Shown piece by piece: positions 61,725-64,000 of a stretch of DNA of 64,000 bases. Position numbers and translations under genes: made by a program. This DNA is from Bos javanicus. Lineage: Eukaryota > Chordata > Mammalia > Artiodactyla > Bovidae. The first letter of the stretch is position 1, and the number at the start of each line of letters is the position of its first letter. The DNA lies in the NCBI RefSeq assembly GCF_032452875.1, contig NC_083896.1, positions 496,001-560,000 on the forward strand. Direction: 5' to 3'. The notes under the pieces were generated by a model. That model did no database searches, was not told the DNA's origin, and saw only the letters and a program-made list of their open reading frames with translations.

Positions 61725-63262
61725 CAGTTCAGTTCAGTTCAGTCACTCAGTCGTGTCCAACTCTTTGTGACCCCATGAATCGCAGCATGCCAGGCCTCCA
61801 TGTCCATGAACAACTCCCGGAATTTACTCAAACTCATGTCCATTGAGTCAGTGATACAATTCAGCTATCTCATCCTCTGTTGTCCCCTTCTCCTGCCCCT
61901 AATCCCTCCCTCTTTTCCAGTGAGTCAACTCTTCGCATGAGGTGGCCAAAGTATTGGAGTTTCAGCCTCAGCATCAGTCCTTCCAATAAACACCCAGGAC
62001 TGATCTCCTTAAGGATGGATTGGTTGGATCTCCTTGCACCCCAAGGGACTGTCAAGAGTCTTCTCCAACACCACAGTTCAAAAGCATCAATCCTTCAGTG
62101 CTCAGCTTTCTTCACAGTCCAACTCTCACATCCATACATGACCACTGGAAAAACCATAGCCTTGACTACATGGACCTTTGTTGGCAAAGTAATGTCTCTG
62201 CTTTTTGATATGTCACAAACCTCCGTCCATAGTTCATCAGGTACTCTGTCTATCAGATCTAGGCCCTTAAATCTATTTCTCACTTCTACTGTATAATCAT
62301 AAGGGATTTGATTTAGGTCATACCTGAATGGTCTAGTGGTTTTCCCTACTTTCTTCAATTTAAGTCTGAATTTGGCAATAAGGAGTTCATGATCTGAGCC
62401 ACAGTCAGCTCCTGGTCTTGTTTTTGCTGACTGTATAGAGCTTCTCCATCTTTTGCTGCAAAGAATATAATCAATCTGATTTCAGTGTTGACCATCTGGT
62501 GATGTCCATGTGTAGAGTCTTCTCTTGTGTTGTTGGAAGAGGGTGCTTGCTATGACCAGTGTGTTCTCTTGGCAAAACTCTATTAGCCTTTGCCCTGCTT
62601 CATTCCGTATTCCAAGGCCAAATTTGCCTGTTACCCCCAGTGTTTCTTGACTTCCTACTTTTGCATTCCAGTCCCCTATCATGAAAAGGACATCTTTTTG
62701 GGGTTTTAGTTCTAAAAAGTCTTGTAGGTCTTCATAGAACCATTCAACGTCAGCTTCTTCAGCATTACTGATTGGGGCATAGACTTGGATTACTGTTATA
62801 TTGAATGGTTTGCCTTGGAAAATGAACAGAGATCATTCTGTCATTTTTGAGATTGCATCCAAGTACTGCATTATGGACTCTTTTGTTGACCATGATGGCT
62901 ACTCCATTTCTTCTAAGGGGATCCTGCCCACAGTAGTAAATATAATGTTATATGAGTTAAATTCACCCATTCCAGTCCATTTTTGTTCGCTCCTTCCTAG
63001 AATGTCGACGTTCACTCTTGCCATCTCCTGTTTGACCACTTCCAATTTGCCTTGATTCATGGACTAACATTCCAGGTTCCTATGCAATATTGCTCTTTAC
63101 AGCATCAGACCTTGCTTTTATCACCAGTCACATCCACAACTGGATATTGTTTTTGCTTTGGCTCCATCCCTTCATTCTTTCTGCAGTTATTTCTCCACTG
63201 ATCTCCAGTAGCATATTGGGCACCTACTGACCTGGGGAGTTCCTCTTTCAGTATCCTATCAT
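61725..63262 (-). mobile_element. BovB (minus) with internal deletion of the reverse transcriptase
   Basis: It starts at left with the 3' end (TCAGTTCAGTTCAGTCACTC) and reaches ~62,207 (TTTTTGATATG). It then jumps to the end of the endonuclease/linker region (TCACAAACCTCCGTCCATAG) and continues through the endonuclease to the 5' part (ACCTGGGGAGTTCCTCTTTC, ~63,250). Compared with the copy at 32.4-34.65 kb, about 1.45 kb is missing. TAATTAAAT at 61,716-61,724 and 63,275-63,283 may be the target duplication. Confidence 0.9.
62095..62682 (-). pseudogene. BovB ORF2 remnant: endonuclease fused to C-terminal tail
   Basis: On the minus strand, 62,482-62,682 encodes the endonuclease stretch IGDWNAKVGSQETLGVTGKF and ends in a stop. 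62,095-62,358 then reads NRFKGLDLIDRVPDELWTEV followed directly by KSRDITLPTKVHVVKAMVFP and YGCESWTVKKAEH. The deletion therefore joins the linker in frame to the C-terminal tail and removes every reverse transcriptase motif. It could not encode an active polymerase. Confidence 0.85.
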
Positions 63263-63705
63263 TTTGTATTTTATTAATTAAATATTTTATTAATTATTTT
63301 ACTAATAAAGAATTAAATTTAACTATTTAATTATTGTTTCCCATAATCACAGAAAATAGTAATTAAATAGTTAAATTTAAATATTTAATTATTAGGAAAA
63401 TAAAATAATTCATTCATAAAATATTAAAATTTTAATAAAATTTAAATATGCAGTTAATAATTAATAATACACTTAATTAAATAACTAATTTAAATTTTAA
63501 ATTGATTATTAATTATAAATCACTAATGTTACTAATTATTAATTATTTATAACTTATTAATTCATCAATGTATTAATTATTTATTAATCATTCCTAATTC
63601 AATCATTTATGAAATATTAATTATAAATTAATGCATTAGCTATTTAATTAATTTAATACTTACCTAGTTACTAATCAACTGTTAATTATTATTAAGTATT
63701 ACTAA
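63263..63705. repeat. AT-rich low-complexity DNA
   Basis: Nearly pure A/T with many TTAATTA-type palindromic words. No gene signal. Confidence 0.92.
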
Positions 63706-63777
63706 CTCCGGAAGTTGGTGATAGACAGGGAGGCACAAAGAGACACGACTGAGCGACTGAACTGAAATGAACTGATT
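63706..63777 (+). mobile_element. Very short BovB 3' end
   Basis: About 70 bp: CTCCGGAAGTTGGTGATAGA, then a small deletion, then CACGACTGAGCGACTGAACT. The GC content contrasts sharply with the surrounding AT-rich DNA. Confidence 0.88.
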
Positions 63778-64000
63778 ACTATCATTCATTGTTCAACGTA
63801 AAAATAATATCATCAATTATTACTTATTAGTTATTACTTATTAAAATAGCTATAATTATTTATAATATAAATAATAATTTTATTATCCTTAATTATTAAT
63901 TATTTATTTATTTGATAGTTTAGTTAATTATTTGTTTAATAATTTGATTAATTACTTAATCATCCAGTTAATTATTTGACTAATTATTTAACAATTCGAT
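63778..64000. repeat. AT-rich low-complexity DNA, continuing past the window
   Basis: TTATTA/TTAATTA-rich sequence to the window end, the last part of the AT-rich island. Confidence 0.9.

Overview
This window looks like a heterochromatin-flanking segment of a ruminant genome, most likely bovine. It contains 31-bp satellite monomers of the bovine satellite I (1.715/1.711) type, many BovB (RTE-type) LINE fragments, ruminant L1 copies, and the ruminant SINEs Bov-tA and Bov-A/Bov-A2. I found no host protein-coding gene, no functional tRNA or rRNA gene, no CRISPR array and no bacterial-style operon. Family names come from recognising the sequence, not from a database search.

Layout: (1) 1-27,067 is uninterrupted satellite made of diverged ~31-bp monomers. 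Up to ~17.3 kb the monomers form higher-order units: landmark spacing alternates ~0.80/1.16 kb, and a ~3.7-3.9 kb duplication is visible. After ~17.3 kb the array changes to 2.3-2.8 kb composite units that alternate ordinary CTCGAG-core monomers with a diverged CTAGAG-core segment. (2) 27,085-29,930 is an old BovB. (3) 29.9-36.8 kb is mostly unrecognised AT-rich DNA with two Bov-tA SINEs and a better preserved BovB (32.4-34.65 kb). (4) 36.8-41.83 kb is a long BovB, 5' region included, carrying a nested antisense BovB. (5) 41.84-45.2 kb is a decayed L1 ORF2/3' end. (6) 45.2-56.6 kb is an ancient L1 split by about ten later insertions, several with readable target-site duplications (TSDs). These include two young L1 copies, one inside the tail of the other. 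(7) 56.6-60.44 kb is a tangle of BovB pieces, a 5'-inverted L1 and SINEs. (8) 60.44-64 kb is an extremely AT-rich island hosting three more BovB fragments.

The only coding remnants are retrotransposon proteins: BovB endonuclease/reverse transcriptase and L1 ORF2. All are interrupted. The best preserved are the BovB reverse transcriptase at 33,240-34,265, an antisense BovB reverse transcriptase at 46,312-47,061, an L1 reverse transcriptase segment at 48,348-48,956 (minus) and an L1 ORF2 C-terminal segment at 49,987-50,892. The SINEs would have depended on such LINE machinery: Bov-A and Bov-tA share their 3' end with BovB, which is established for these families. The window therefore reads as a record of satellite turnover and nested retrotransposition. 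The most unusual points are structural: twin-primed L1 inversions with exact TSDs, BovB copies that lost the reverse transcriptase by internal deletion, a premature ORF2 stop shared by two L1 copies, and an abrupt satellite-type switch.
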